A stretch of 64,000 nucleotides of DNA from Saccharomonospora sp. NB11 (GTDB lineage Bacteria; Actinomycetota; Actinomycetes; Mycobacteriales; Pseudonocardiaceae), in the NCBI RefSeq assembly GCF_015910535.1, contig NZ_JACBJG010000010.1, positions 1 to 64,000 on the forward strand, in the 5' to 3' direction. The stretch's first letter is position 1; the number at the start of each line of letters is the position of its first letter. Below, in pieces: positions 22,709 to 32,609 of the stretch. The position numbers and the translations under genes are program-made. The notes under the pieces were generated by a model. It had not been told where the DNA came from. It saw nothing but the letters and a program-made list of their open reading frames with translations, and made no database searches.

Positions 22709-25567
22709 TCAGACGTTCAGCAACGGGGCGAGGAACTGCCCCGTGTAGCTGCCCTCCGTCGCGGCGACGTCCTCGGGCGTGCCCTCGGCGACGACCGTGC
22801 CACCGCCCGAACCACCTTCCGGGCCGAGGTCGACGACCCAGTCGGACGTCTTGATGACGTCGAGGTTGTGCTCGATCACGATCACGGTGTTGCCCTTGTC
22901 GACCAACCCGTTGATCACGCCGAGCAGCTTGCGGATGTCCTCGAAGTGCAGTCCCGTGGTCGGCTCGTCGAGGATGTAGACCGTCCGGCCCGTCGACCGC
23001 TTCTGCAGTTCGCTGGCCAGCTTCACCCGCTGCGCCTCACCGCCGGAGAGGGTCGGCGCGGGCTGACCGAGCCGGACGTACCCCAACCCGACGTCGACCA
23101 GCGTCCGCAGGTGGCGGTGGATCGCCTTGATCGGCTCGAAGAACTCGGCGGCCTCCTCGATCGGCATGTCGAGGACCTCGGCCACGGTCTTGCCCTTGTA
23201 ATGCACCTCCAGCGTCTCGCGGTTGTACCGCGCGCCCTTGCACACCTCGCAGGGCACGTAGACGTCCGGCAGGAAGTTCATCTCGATCTTGATGGTGCCG
23301 TCGCCCGCGCACGCCTCACACCGGCCGCCCTTGACGTTGAACGAGAACCGGCCGGGCTGGTAGCCGCGGACCTTCGCCTCGGTGGTGGCGGCGAACAGCT
23401 TGCGGATGTGGTCCCACACCCCCGTGTAGGTCGCCGGGTTCGACCGGGGCGTCCGGCCGATCGGGGACTGGTCGACACGCACCAGCTTGTCGACGTGGTC
23501 GAGCCCCTTGACCCGCTTGTGGCGGCCCGGCACCTGCCTGGCGTTGTTGAGCTTGTTCGCGAGCACCGTCGCCAGGATGTCGTTGACGAGGGTGGACTTG
23601 CCCGACCCGGACACCCCGGTGACCGAGACGAGACACCCGAGCGGGAACGACACGTCGATGTTGCGCAGGTTGTTCTCGCGCGCGCCCACCACCGTGAGCT
23701 GCCGCTTCGGGTCGACCTTCCGGCGTTCCTCCGGGACGTCGATCGTGCGCCGTCCGGAGAGGTAGTCGCCCGTGAGCGACTTCTTGTTCCGCAGCAACTT
23801 CTCGTAGGTGCCGCTGTGCACGATGAGACCGCCGTGCTCGCCCGCGCCGGGACCGATGTCGACGACCCAGTCACTCGCCCTGATGGTGTCCTCGTCGTGC
23901 TCGACGACGATCAGTGTGTTGCCGAGGTCTCGCAGACGGGTGAGCGTCTCGATGAGCCGGTGATTGTCACGCTGGTGCAAGCCGATCGACGGCTCGTCGA
24001 GGACGTACAGCACGCCCACGAGACCCGACCCGATCTGCGTCGCCAACCGGATGCGCTGCGCCTCACCGCCGGAGAGCGTGCCCGCCGCGCGGTCGAGCGA
24101 GAGGTAGTCGAGGCCGACGTCGAGCAGGAAGTGCAGCCGGGCCTGGATCTCCTTGAGCACGGCACCGGCGATCATCGCCTCACGCGGGCCGAGCCGGAGA
24201 CCGTCGAGGAACTCCGACGCCTCCGCCACGGACAGGGCGCACACCTCGGCGATCGACCGTTCGCCGTACTCCTCGTGTTCGAGGGTGACGGCAAGAATCT
24301 CGGGCTTCAGCCGCGTCCCCTGACACGTCGGACACGGCACCTCGCGCATGTAGCCCTCATAGCGCTCGCGCGCCCACTCGGACTCCGTCTGTTCGTGGCG
24401 CCGCTCCAGGAACGGGATGACGCCCTCGAAGCTGGCGTAGTAGGACCGCTGGCGGCCGTAGCGGTTGCGGTAACGCACGTGCACCTGCTCGTCGACACCG
24501 TGCAGCACCGCCTTCTGGACCTTCGCGGGCAGCTTGCGCCACGGCGTGTCCATGCGGAAGCCGAGCGCGGTGGACAACGATTCGAGCAGGCGCTGGAAGT
24601 ACTCGGCGCTCTGTCCGCCCGACCACGGCGCGATGGCGCCTTCTGCGAGCGAGAGCTCGTCGTCGGGCACCACCATCTCGGGGTCGACCTCCTTGCGGAC
24701 GCCGATCCCGGTGCAGTCGGGGCACGCGCCGTAGGGCGCGTTGAACGAGAAGGACCGCGGTTCGAGGTCCTCGATCGTGAGCGGATGCCCGTTGGGGCAG
24801 GCGAGGTTCTCCGAGAAGCCGCGCGTGCGGTGCGGGTCGCCCTCGGGCAGGTCGACGAATTCGAGCTCGACGAGCCCGTCGGCCAGGCGCAACGCGGTCT
24901 CGACGGAGTCGGTGAGCCGCTGCTTGGCGCTGGCCTTGACGCTCAACCGGTCGACGACCACGCCGATGTCGTGCTTCTCCTGCTTCTTCAACTTCGGCGG
25001 GTCCGACAACGGGTGGACGGTGCCGTCGACCCGGACACGTGCGAAGCCCTGCTGCTGCAGGTTCGCGAAGAGATCGACGTACTCGCCCTTGCGACCACGC
25101 ACGACCGGCGCGACGACCTGGAACCGCGTGCCGGGTTCCATGTCGAGCACCTGGTCGACGATCTGCTGCGGCGTCTGCTTGCTGATCGGCTCACCGCACC
25201 GAGGACAGTGCGGCTTGCCCGCCCGCGCGTACAGCAGCCGCAGATAGTCGTAGACCTCCGTGATGGTGCCGACCGTGGAGCGCGGGTTGCGCGAGGTGGA
25301 CTTCTGGTCGATGGACACCGCGGGAGAGAGACCCTCGATGAAGTCCACGTCGGGTTTGTCCATCTGTCCCAGGAACTGCCGCGCGTACGCCGACAGCGAC
25401 TCCACGTAGCGCCGCTGTCCCTCCGCGAAGACGGTGTCGAACGCGAGACTCGACTTGCCCGACCCCGACAACCCCGTGAACACGATGAGGCTGTCCCGGG
25501 GCAGATCGAGGTCGACGCCACGCAGGTTGTGTTCACGGGCGCCACGGACTACGAGGCGATCAGCCAC
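22709..25567 (-). CDS. uvrA: Excinuclease ABC subunit A
   Basis: Damage-recognition ATPase of nucleotide excision repair; loads UvrB at lesions. The 952-residue protein has two ABC modules. Walker A motifs are [12 protein letters not shown] near residue 32 and [13 protein letters not shown] near residue 645. Signatures are [12 protein letters not shown] and [12 protein letters not shown], and Walker B motifs are [11 protein letters not shown] and [11 protein letters not shown]. The C-terminal zinc module CEACAGDG...CEVCKG is intact. The first zinc module has the CPNGH variant that I recall from actinomycete UvrA. GTG 25567 is preceded by GAAGGGA. No LexA box is apparent just upstream. Confidence 0.98.
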   Translation of the reverse strand: MADRLVVRGAREHNLRGVDLDLPRDSLIVFTGLSGSGKSSLAFDTVFAEGQRRYVESLSAYARQFLGQMDKPDVDFIEGLSPAVSIDQKSTSRNPRSTVGTITEVYDYLRLLYARAGKPHCPRCGEPISKQTPQQIVDQVLDMEPGTRFQVVAPVVRGRKGEYVDLFANLQQQGFARVRVDGTVHPLSDPPKLKKQEKHDIGVVVDRLSVKASAKQRLTDSVETALRLADGLVELEFVDLPEGDPHRTRGFSENLACPNGHPLTIEDLEPRSFSFNAPYGACPDCTGIGVRKEVDPEMVVPDDELSLAEGAIAPWSGGQSAEYFQRLLESLSTALGFRMDTPWRKLPAKVQKAVLHGVDEQVHVRYRNRYGRQRSYYASFEGVIPFLERRHEQTESEWARERYEGYMREVPCPTCQGTRLKPEILAVTLEHEEYGERSIAEVCALSVAEASEFLDGLRLGPREAMIAGAVLKEIQARLHFLLDVGLDYLSLDRAAGTLSGGEAQRIRLATQIGSGLVGVLYVLDEPSIGLHQRDNHRLIETLTRLRDLGNTLIVVEHDEDTIRASDWVVDIGPGAGEHGGLIVHSGTYEKLLRNKKSLTGDYLSGRRTIDVPEERRKVDPKRQLTVVGARENNLRNIDVSFPLGCLVSVTGVSGSGKSTLVNDILATVLANKLNNARQVPGRHKRVKGLDHVDKLVRVDQSPIGRTPRSNPATYTGVWDHIRKLFAATTEAKVRGYQPGRFSFNVKGGRCEACAGDGTIKIEMNFLPDVYVPCEVCKGARYNRETLEVHYKGKTVAEVLDMPIEEAAEFFEPIKAIHRHLRTLVDVGLGYVRLGQPAPTLSGGEAQRVKLASELQKRSTGRTVYILDEPTTGLHFEDIRKLLGVINGLVDKGNTVIVIEHNLDVIKTSDWVVDLGPEGGSGGGTVVAEGTPEDVAATEGSYTGQFLAPLLNV

Positions 25568-25624
25568 CCGAGATCCCTTCGAGAATGATGTGTGGAAGGC
25601 CGAACAGACGTCGGCCGCCCCATG

Positions 25625-26842
25625 CTAGGTCGCACCCCCGACAGAAACGGACGACGCGTCGCGGGGGCCCTCCTGGGACGACCCCGCGGTCGGTGTGACG
25701 TCCGCAACACTGCGGTGACGTCGCCGCGTGAGCAGCCGGTGCGCCGGCCGTTCGACGAGGACGGTGAGCAGCCAGGCCGCGACCACGGCGGCCCCGACCA
25801 CTATCGACAAGCGTAACCACCACGGCGAGACTCCGGCCTCGCTCAGCGCTCGCGCCAGGACGTAGCCGAGCTGTTGGTGAACCAGATAGAGGCTGTAGCT
25901 GATCCCGGCGAGCCACGTCACCGGCCTGCGCAGCAGCCGCAACCCCGGCACGTCCCAGTCCGGTCCCCGTGCGGCAGCGCACATGCCGACGAGCATGACG
26001 ACGAACCCGAGCACGACCAGCGGCACGGGGGTTCCGCTGCGGAAGATCTGGATGACGACGGCGGTGCCGAGCAACAGGACGAGCTGCGTGGTCGGCAATC
26101 GACGCTGCTGCCACAGCCAGATCGCGACACCCGCAGCGAACAGGTACGCCCGGAACATCCCGGTCGCGGCGGGCGCCGTCTCGACGAGGAGCCCCAGCAC
26201 GGGCGACACCACGGAGACGACCATGGCCGCCCACAGCATGACGACGGCGCTGATGCGGTGATGCAGCTTGTAGCGCCAGATCAGGGCCGCGACGGCGAAG
26301 GTGATCACCTGCACGGGAAGGGTCCAGTACGAGCCGTCGATGCGATGCCACGGATCGGGGTTCCACTCGTGCAGCAGCGTCAGGTGCAACAGCAGATCCG
26401 CCAGGTCCGGCACGTGCCAGGCGGGCAGGGCGTCCGGTCCCCGATCGGCCGGCATGATCGGCTCGCCGAACAGCACACCCAGCACGCCGTCCTGGTGCGT
26501 TCCTCCGTTGAACCGCACGACGACCAGCCGGGTCACCGTGTACACGACCACCACGGCCACCAAGTAGGCGGGCAGGAGTCTCGCGAGTCGCGCGCGGAAC
26601 CATCGGCCGGCGCTGCCCCGGCGGATGGTCGGGCCGATGAAGTATCCGGAGAGCACCAACAGCGTGACCGTGCCGAACCGGATGTTCAGCTCCAGCGGGT
26701 ACGCCTCGATGCCCGGAACCTGTCTGGCCACTCCGGTGACGTGCCCCAGCACGACGAAGACGATGGCGACGACGCGAATCAGGTCCCAGTTGAAGCGTCG
26801 CGACGAACGCGACGTCGGCTGCGAACCTCCGGTGACGGTCAC
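25625..26842 (-). CDS. Acyltransferase 3 family membrane protein
   Basis: Integral membrane O-acyltransferase of the acyltransferase-3 (OafA/WecH-like) family, which moves acetyl or other acyl groups onto cell-surface sugars or secondary metabolites. The 405 residues hold about ten TM segments. WDLIRVVAIVFVVLGHVTGV near the N-terminus contains the family's R-x10-H motif, with a histidine at the end of TM1. FRARLARLLPAYLVAVV and the C-terminal ISYSLYLVHQQLGYV are typical. The start is GTG 26842 with a GGGGGG run upstream. It is divergent from the metallo-hydrolase. The acceptor substrate cannot be inferred from context. Confidence 0.85.
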   Translation of the reverse strand: MTVTGGSQPTSRSSRRFNWDLIRVVAIVFVVLGHVTGVARQVPGIEAYPLELNIRFGTVTLLVLSGYFIGPTIRRGSAGRWFRARLARLLPAYLVAVVVVYTVTRLVVVRFNGGTHQDGVLGVLFGEPIMPADRGPDALPAWHVPDLADLLLHLTLLHEWNPDPWHRIDGSYWTLPVQVITFAVAALIWRYKLHHRISAVVMLWAAMVVSVVSPVLGLLVETAPAATGMFRAYLFAAGVAIWLWQQRRLPTTQLVLLLGTAVVIQIFRSGTPVPLVVLGFVVMLVGMCAAARGPDWDVPGLRLLRRPVTWLAGISYSLYLVHQQLGYVLARALSEAGVSPWWLRLSIVVGAAVVAAWLLTVLVERPAHRLLTRRRHRSVADVTPTAGSSQEGPRDASSVSVGGAT

Positions 26843-26940
26843 GAGGAACCCCCCAGCGAGTGCGCGGTCAACCGACCGTAGCGGCGAACGGTCGACCAGC
26901 GGCCGTCGGGGGTGGCCGACGCATTGACTACCGTAAGACC

Positions 26941-27615
26941 GTGAACGTCACCGAGGACTACACCGGACACGTCGAACCCGGTGCCGCCGCGCGGCGGGTG
27001 CTCGACGCGCTGACCATCACGAAGGTGTCGGTCGGCCCCATGGACAACAACGCCTACCTGCTGGTGTGCCGCGCCACCAGCGAGGCTCTGCTCATCGACG
27101 CCGCCAACGACTACGAGCGGCTGTCGGACCTCATCGGGCACGGTCCCGACCGCCCGTCGCTGCGCACGATCGTCACCACGCACCAGCACAAGGACCACTG
27201 GCAGGCGTTGGGTGCGCTGGCCGGCGCCTACGGAACGGACACGGCGGTGCACCCGCTGGACGCCGACCCGCTGCCCGTACCGCCGGACATCCTGCTGGAG
27301 CACGGCGACACGATCTCCGTTGGCGACGTCTCGCTGGAGGTCATCCACCTGCGCGGCCACACGCCGGGTTCGATCGCGCTGCTCTACCGCGACCCGAAGG
27401 GGCGTCCGCACCTGTTCACCGGCGACTCGCTCTTCCCGGGCGGTGTCGGCAAGACCACGTCGCCGGAGAACTTCACCTCGCTCATCGACGACGTGGAGCA
27501 GCGGATCTTCGCCGAGCTTCCCGACGAGACGTGGTTCTACCCCGGCCACGGCGACGACTCGACGCTGGGAGCCGAGCGCGGCAAGCTCGCGGAATGGCGC
27601 GAGCGCGGCTGGTGA
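26941..27615 (+). CDS. MBL-fold metallo-hydrolase (glyoxalase II-like)
   Basis: Zinc-dependent hydrolase of 224 residues. The metal motif THQHKDHW (HxHxDH) lies near residue 81, followed by RGHTPGSIALLY and TGDSLFPGGVG with the bridging aspartate, and a C-terminal YPGHGDDSTLG histidine. This order matches the glyoxalase II/persulfide dioxygenase-like branch; the substrate is probably a thioester but is unproven. The GTG at 26941 lacks a ribosome site. TACCGT (26929-26934) ends six bases before it, so a leaderless mRNA is likely. Confidence 0.85.
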   Translation: MNVTEDYTGHVEPGAAARRVLDALTITKVSVGPMDNNAYLLVCRATSEALLIDAANDYERLSDLIGHGPDRPSLRTIVTTHQHKDHWQALGALAGAYGTDTAVHPLDADPLPVPPDILLEHGDTISVGDVSLEVIHLRGHTPGSIALLYRDPKGRPHLFTGDSLFPGGVGKTTSPENFTSLIDDVEQRIFAELPDETWFYPGHGDDSTLGAERGKLAEWRERGW

Positions 27616-27727
27616 CGGACGCCGTCGACGTCACGGAAGCGATCGTCGTGGCACCACGTCCACGAGACCGCCCGTTGACGACCGGCTCTACTCGAAACCG
27701 GGGACGCCCGCCACGGCGCCTCGGTCC

Positions 27728-28129
27728 TCAGTCGATTTCGCCGCGCTCGGCGAGCATGGCGAGGACCCGGCGTCCGGCGGGCGGGCACCGTTGCGCGTCG
27801 GACGCCGCGAGCCACGCCAGTTCGGCGATCTCGCGGCCCGGCCGCAACTCGCCCTCGTACCGCGCGGTGTAGGCCGTCATGTGCACCCGACGCCCGTCGG
27901 TGTAGCCGTCGGCGAGTTCGTCGAGCTCGGCGAACCGAGCGACGCTGCGCGGGTCGACGTTCACCGTCAACTCCTCCCGGATCTCCCGACAGAGACACTC
28001 GACGTCGCTCTCACCGTGCTCCCGCTTGCCGCCGGGAAGGTAGAACTTCTCCTTGCCCTTCGTGCGCACGGTCAACAACCGGCGGTCCCGAACGAGCACC
28101 CACGACACGCTGTCGATCACTCCGCTCAC
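27728..28129 (-). CDS. Nudix hydrolase
   Basis: Cytoplasmic 133-residue hydrolase of nucleoside diphosphate derivatives. The Nudix box GGKREHGESDVECLCREIRE continuing ELTV fits GX5EX7REUXEEXGU, although the final glycine is a threonine. WVLVRDRRLLTVRTKGKEKFYLPGGK is the N-terminal strand region. The substrate cannot be told from sequence. The GTG start is preceded by TAGCGT ending seven bases upstream (28142-28137), so the message is probably leaderless. It is divergent from the RES toxin-antitoxin genes. Confidence 0.88.
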   Translation of the reverse strand: MSGVIDSVSWVLVRDRRLLTVRTKGKEKFYLPGGKREHGESDVECLCREIREELTVNVDPRSVARFAELDELADGYTDGRRVHMTAYTARYEGELRPGREIAELAWLAASDAQRCPPAGRRVLAMLAERGEID

Positions 28130-28332
28130 AGCTTCGACGCTAGTCGGAGGCCGACAGGGTGAATTCGACCGGGAGTGACGCCGCTGGACAGAGCAGTGGC
28201 CTCCGCGAACCGTGAGCGAGTCGCTACAATCTGTGTTCGATGTTGTGCGGTGTGTGTCGGTTTCGGTGAATTCAGGTGTGAGCAGCGCGCTGAAAGCGCA
28301 CGAACCCGCACATCCGGGTTACTCTAGGCGGC

Positions 28333-28920
28333 ATGACGACCATCGCTCTCAAGAACGTTCTCGCCAAGGCGGGGCTCAAGACCGACCCCACCGAGTTCTT
28401 GGCGCTGGTCGAGGACGCAGCCAAGCGCCTGACCCCGCCGAGCCCGAATCCGGCCCACTATTTCTCCCCCGAACAGCGGGAAGCACTGCAGGACGTCGGG
28501 CTCGACCTCGCGCCCGCGAGCGAGGACGACCGCGATGCCCGCGCACGGGCCGTGGCCGCCCACGCGGTGCTGGCCGACTCCGCGCTCACGGTGGCGGAAG
28601 CGGCGACGCTGCTCGGGGTCGACGACAGCCGCATTCGGCACCGGCTGAAGGAAGGCCGACTCACCGGCTGGAAGGCCCAGGGTGGCTGGCGCCTGCCCGC
28701 GTGGCAGTTCACCCCGAGCGGCGTGCTGCCCGGGCTGGACGTCGTGCTGCGCGCGGTGCCCGAGGACCAGCCCGCGCTGGTCGTGGCCGCGTTCATGAGC
28801 ACTCCCCAGACCGACCTGGTGATCAACGGAAGACCGGCCACGCCGAGACAGTGGTTGTTGGCGGGCGGCGACCCCGAGTACGTGGCCGAGCTGGCCGCCG
28901 TTCTCGGCACGCCCGTCTGA
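28333..28920 (+). CDS. Antitoxin/DNA-binding partner of the RES toxin
   Basis: 195-residue protein next to a RES-domain gene. The N-terminal 75 residues are not recognised. The middle, LTVAEAATLLGVDDSRIRHR then LKEGRLTGWKAQGGWRLP (about 85-125), reads as an excisionase/MerR-type winged helix (HTH_17-like). The C-terminal ATPRQWLLAGGDPEYVAELA resembles the toxin-binding MbcA/ParS/Xre C-terminal motif. By analogy with RES-Xre modules it should neutralise the RES toxin and repress its own operon. TACTCT ends seven bases before ATG 28333, suggesting leaderless transcription. Functional assignment rests on motif and position. Confidence 0.65.
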   Translation: MTTIALKNVLAKAGLKTDPTEFLALVEDAAKRLTPPSPNPAHYFSPEQREALQDVGLDLAPASEDDRDARARAVAAHAVLADSALTVAEAATLLGVDDSRIRHRLKEGRLTGWKAQGGWRLPAWQFTPSGVLPGLDVVLRAVPEDQPALVVAAFMSTPQTDLVINGRPATPRQWLLAGGDPEYVAELAAVLGTPV

Positions 28921-28952
28921 ACCCCGGATCCCGGATCGGTTAGTCACGGTTC

Positions 28953-29606
28953 ATGGCAAGACTGCCCCGGCCGCCGTCGCGGGCCGTACTGGTCAACGCG
29001 CTCCGCCCTGCCGAAGACATCGTCGCCGTTCACCCGAACACCCGGCTCGTGCGGATCTACACCGCCCACGGGCGGCATCCGCAGCAGTGGGACACGTTCC
29101 GCTACACCGGCCCGTTGCCCCACGGTCGATTCGACCCGCAGCAGCCGCGGTACGGCGAGATGGTCACCGACCCCCACAACGGCGTGCTGTACTTCGGCCT
29201 GTCGGTGCGCACGAGCGTGGCCGAGGTCTACCAGACGACCTCCACCGTCGACCGCAAGACGCGGGGACCGCACCTCGTGGTGGTCCGCCCCGCCCGCACG
29301 TTGCGACTCCTCGACCTCTGTGGGCTCTGGCCCACGCGAGTCGGCGCGTCCCAGGAGATCTCCAGCGGGCCGAAGAAGATCACTCAGGCGTGGGCGAGGG
29401 CGATCCGCTCGGCCTACCGCGACCTCGACGGCGTCTGGTACCGCTCGTCGATGGACGCGGGAGAGCCCGCGGTGTGTCTGTGGGACCCGCCCGCGGGTGG
29501 GGCGCTGCCCTCCGTTCCCGACGTCCTGTTGCCCCTCGACCACCCGGGACTGGACGTGCCGTTGTCCCGGGTGTGCGAGGAGCTGAACTACGTGCTGGTC
29601 AACTGA
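28953..29606 (+). CDS. RES domain toxin (NAD+-consuming family)
   Basis: 217-residue protein with the RES fold, named for conserved Arg, Glu and Ser. The Arg lies in RLVRIYTAHGRHPQQW/FRYTG, the Glu in SVAEVYQTTS and the Ser in WYRSSMDAGEP. Studied RES toxins such as MbcT deplete NAD+ by phosphorolysis or hydrolysis and are relatives of ADP-ribosyltransferases. The ATG lies 33 bp after the antitoxin stop. The last eight bases overlap the 3' end of the convergent S9 peptidase gene. Toxicity is inferred from the family and not shown here. Confidence 0.82.
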   Translation: MARLPRPPSRAVLVNALRPAEDIVAVHPNTRLVRIYTAHGRHPQQWDTFRYTGPLPHGRFDPQQPRYGEMVTDPHNGVLYFGLSVRTSVAEVYQTTSTVDRKTRGPHLVVVRPARTLRLLDLCGLWPTRVGASQEISSGPKKITQAWARAIRSAYRDLDGVWYRSSMDAGEPAVCLWDPPAGGALPSVPDVLLPLDHPGLDVPLSRVCEELNYVLVN

Positions 29607-31542
29607 CCGGCAGGTGTCGCTGCCACCACTCCAGCACGGCCTCGAACCGCTGGAGCCGGTGACGCGGTCGGCCCGAGCGCGTCAGTTCGTGTCCCTCGCC
29701 GGGGAACACGAGCATCTCCGTCTCGCACCCTGACTTCTTGAGCGCGACGAACATGCGCTGAGCCTGTTCGAGAGGACAACGCCAGTCCTGCTCGGAGTGC
29801 ACGACCGCGAACGGGATCGTGATCCGGTCGGCGTAGGTGAGCGGGCTGCGTCGACGCTGCTCGTCGACATCGTCGCCCACGTAGGCGCCGGTGAAGTACC
29901 AGCCGATGTCCGAACTGCCGGTGAACGAGTCCCACGCGTTGACGGCACGTTCGCTCCAGGCGGCACGGAACCGGTGACCGTGGTGGGCGGCGAGCCATCC
30001 GGTCATGAAGCCGCCGTAGGAGCCGCCCATCACGCCGACGCGATCGGCATCCGCGTCCGGGCGCGTCGACACGGCGTCGAGCAGGGCCAGCACGTCGTCG
30101 GCATCCACCGTGCCGAGCGCGCCGACGACCGCCCGCGCGTGCGACTCGCCGTACCCGGCGGAGCCACGCGGGTTCGGGAGGACGACCAGGTACCCCGCCG
30201 AGGCGTACACCTGGGCCTCGTCGAAGAGGCTCCACTCGTACTGGGCGAACGGACCGCCGTGCACCACGAGCAGCACGGGATGGGGACCGTCGCCCTCGGG
30301 CTTCACGACCCAGCCGTGCACGGGGTAGCCGTCGGGCGCGGTGGCCGTGACCTCCTCCATCGGCCTGATCCCGGCCTCCCGCAGCGACGCGGAGAAGTCC
30401 GTGAGAACGCGAGCGGAGCCACCTTCGAGGAGCACGATCTCTCCCGTGTCCTCCGGTCCGGCTTGCACCAGGGCGATGCGGTCGCCGTCGACGGTGAACG
30501 ACCGGACGGCGGCTCGCTCTCCCGCCAGGAGCGGCAGGTCGTCCAAGGCGGCCTCGGTGGCGTCCTTGGCGACGCTGCGCAGCTCGACGGCACCGCGATG
30601 CCGAACGGCCACCAGCACGTCGTCGTCTCGGACGGCGGGCGGCCCGGCCGAGGCCTCACAGCCCACGGTCTCCGCGTCGGTGAGTCGGCGCGGGGCCGTC
30701 CGGTCGCTCAGGGAGGTCACCCAGAGTCCGGTGTTGCGCGCCACGGGGTCGAAGCCGTCGAAAGCAGTGCTGTAGAAGTACACCGCGCCGTCGGAGGTCA
30801 CGACCGGCGAGGACACGGAGCCCGCGCTCCGCACGAGCAGTTCCGGACCGTCGCCACCGTCGACCCTGACGAGGTAGAGGTCGTCGTGCAGCGACTCCTC
30901 GGCGTCCCAGTCGCGAGGCGCGACCACGACGACACCGGTGGAGTCCGGGGTCCATGCCAGGTCGCCGACGCTCACCGTGGCGTCGGTCAGCGGCGAGAGG
31001 TCGTCCGCGCCGAGGGTGTCGCCGGTCTCGGTGTCGACGACGAAGAGCCGGTACGGCCGATCACGAAGGAATCCCTCGCCGTCGAGGCGGTAGTCGAAGC
31101 GCGTGATCCGGCGCGGCGCCTCGGCCTCGGGTTTCGGCGCGTCCTTGCCGTCGGCGGCCGTGCCGTAGCGGCCCGGTTCGGGGACGCGAGCGGTGAAGGC
31201 GATGCGGCGCGAGTCCGGCGCCCACACCGGTGTCCCGGCTCCCAACGGGAGATCGGTGAGCCGGCGCGACTCGCCGCCCGCCGCGGGCATGACGTGCAGT
31301 TGTGGCGCGTCGGTACCGGTGGCGCGCAGGAAGGCCACCCACCGGCCGTCCGGGGAGATCGCAGGAGCGGTGTCCCGCTCTCCGTGGGTCCAGGGTGCGG
31401 GACCGTCGGGCCCGATCCGGACGAGAGAACTGCGGTAGACGTCGGTGTCCGTGTCGGGGCGAGCCACCGCCGTGAGCAGCAGCTCGCCCCGCATCGTCGG
31501 ACGACCGGGAACGGCCATGCGGTCGAGATCTGTGGGACGCAT
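29599..31542 (-). CDS. S9 family peptidase (prolyl oligopeptidase-like)
   Basis: Serine peptidase of 647 residues, probably cytoplasmic since no signal peptide is seen. The N-terminal beta-propeller repeats (APAISPDGRWVAFLRATG, PVWAPDSRRIAFTARVP) are followed by an alpha/beta-hydrolase domain. Its nucleophile is in GVMGGSYGGFMTGW, the aspartate is in HSEQDWRCP and the histidine in PGEGHELTRSG. This matches acylaminoacyl-peptidase/dipeptidyl-peptidase types, which degrade short peptides. ATG 31542 has TAGAGT ending seven bases upstream (31555-31550) and no ribosome site, so it may be leaderless. It overlaps the RES gene tail to tail. Confidence 0.9.
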   Translation of the reverse strand: MRPTDLDRMAVPGRPTMRGELLLTAVARPDTDTDVYRSSLVRIGPDGPAPWTHGERDTAPAISPDGRWVAFLRATGTDAPQLHVMPAAGGESRRLTDLPLGAGTPVWAPDSRRIAFTARVPEPGRYGTAADGKDAPKPEAEAPRRITRFDYRLDGEGFLRDRPYRLFVVDTETGDTLGADDLSPLTDATVSVGDLAWTPDSTGVVVVAPRDWDAEESLHDDLYLVRVDGGDGPELLVRSAGSVSSPVVTSDGAVYFYSTAFDGFDPVARNTGLWVTSLSDRTAPRRLTDAETVGCEASAGPPAVRDDDVLVAVRHRGAVELRSVAKDATEAALDDLPLLAGERAAVRSFTVDGDRIALVQAGPEDTGEIVLLEGGSARVLTDFSASLREAGIRPMEEVTATAPDGYPVHGWVVKPEGDGPHPVLLVVHGGPFAQYEWSLFDEAQVYASAGYLVVLPNPRGSAGYGESHARAVVGALGTVDADDVLALLDAVSTRPDADADRVGVMGGSYGGFMTGWLAAHHGHRFRAAWSERAVNAWDSFTGSSDIGWYFTGAYVGDDVDEQRRRSPLTYADRITIPFAVVHSEQDWRCPLEQAQRMFVALKKSGCETEMLVFPGEGHELTRSGRPRHRLQRFEAVLEWWQRHLPVS

Positions 31543-31583
31543 GATCCGGACTCTAACCGAAATTCTTTAGCCGAGGTAACGGT

Positions 31584-32600
31584 TTAGCCGTCCCGCGAAG
31601 GCTCCCGGGTCTCCTCATCCGGCGTGTCCACATCGAGCTTCAGCTTGCTCGTCACGGTCGGGTCGCGCTTGACCTTCCACAGGCTCGCGACGGTCGTCAC
31701 GACCAGCACCGTGACGATCACGCCGAGCGAGGTCCAGTTGTCGATGTCCAGCCACTCGGGCGCGACGTGGTAGCCGTGCAGAGCGTGCAGCACCAGCTTC
31801 ACGCCGATGAAGCCGAGAATCACCGACAACCCGTAGGACAGGTACACCAGCTTGGTCACCAGACCGCCGACCAGGAAGTAGAGCTGGCGCAGCCCCATGA
31901 GCGCGAACGCGTTGGCCGTGAACACCAGGTACGGGTCCTGGGTGATGCCGAAGATCGCCGGGATCGAGTCGACGGCGAACAGCAGGTCGGCGCTCCCGAT
32001 CGCGACGATGACCACGAACATCGGTGTGAGATACCGCTTGCCGCCCTGCTTGACGGACATCTTGTGGCCGACGTAGTCGGGCGTGACCGGGAAGAGCTTG
32101 CGCACCAACCGGGTCAGCGCGTTCTCGTTGTACTCCTCGTCGTCGTCCTTCTCCCGCACCATGTTGATCGCGGTGAAGATGAGGAATCCGCCGAAGACGA
32201 AGAAGATCCACACGAACTTCGCGATCAGAGCAGCTCCGAGCGCGATGAACCCCGCCCGCATGGCCAACGCCAGCAGGATGCCGATCAGCAACACGCGGTG
32301 CTGATGGATGGACGGCACCCGGAACGACGCGATGATCACCATGAAGATGAACAGGTTGTCGACCGAGAGCGAGTACTCGGTGATGTAGCCGGTGAAGAAC
32401 TCGACGCCGGGATCGTGGCCTGCGATGACCCACACCCCGACCCCGAACAGGACGGCGCAGGAGACGTAGAAGACCACCCAGCGAGCGGCCTCACCGGTGG
32501 TGACCTTGTGCGGTTTGCGGTCGACGATGATCAAATCGAGCGCGACCAGGAGGAGGAGTGCCCCCACCGTCGCAAGCCATACCCACACGGGCACGTTCAT
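31584..32600 (-). CDS. TerC/Alx family integral membrane protein (Mn2+ exporter type)
   Basis: 338-residue membrane protein of the TerC/Alx family with about nine TM segments. Signature pieces are TEYSLSVDNLFIFMVI near residue 73 and GSADLLFAVDSIPAIFGIT near residue 205, each with conserved acidic residues. The cytoplasmic loop is charged (REKDDDEEYNEN). TerC/Alx proteins have been linked to manganese efflux and metalation of exported enzymes. The upstream yybP-ykoY riboswitch supports this. ATG 32600 is preferred because GGAGG lies upstream at suitable distance; the in-frame TTG at 32609 is too close to it. Confidence 0.92.
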   Translation of the reverse strand: MNVPVWVWLATVGALLLLVALDLIIVDRKPHKVTTGEAARWVVFYVSCAVLFGVGVWVIAGHDPGVEFFTGYITEYSLSVDNLFIFMVIIASFRVPSIHQHRVLLIGILLALAMRAGFIALGAALIAKFVWIFFVFGGFLIFTAINMVREKDDDEEYNENALTRLVRKLFPVTPDYVGHKMSVKQGGKRYLTPMFVVIVAIGSADLLFAVDSIPAIFGITQDPYLVFTANAFALMGLRQLYFLVGGLVTKLVYLSYGLSVILGFIGVKLVLHALHGYHVAPEWLDIDNWTSLGVIVTVLVVTTVASLWKVKRDPTVTSKLKLDVDTPDEETREPSRDG

Positions 32601-32609
32601 ATGAGCCAA

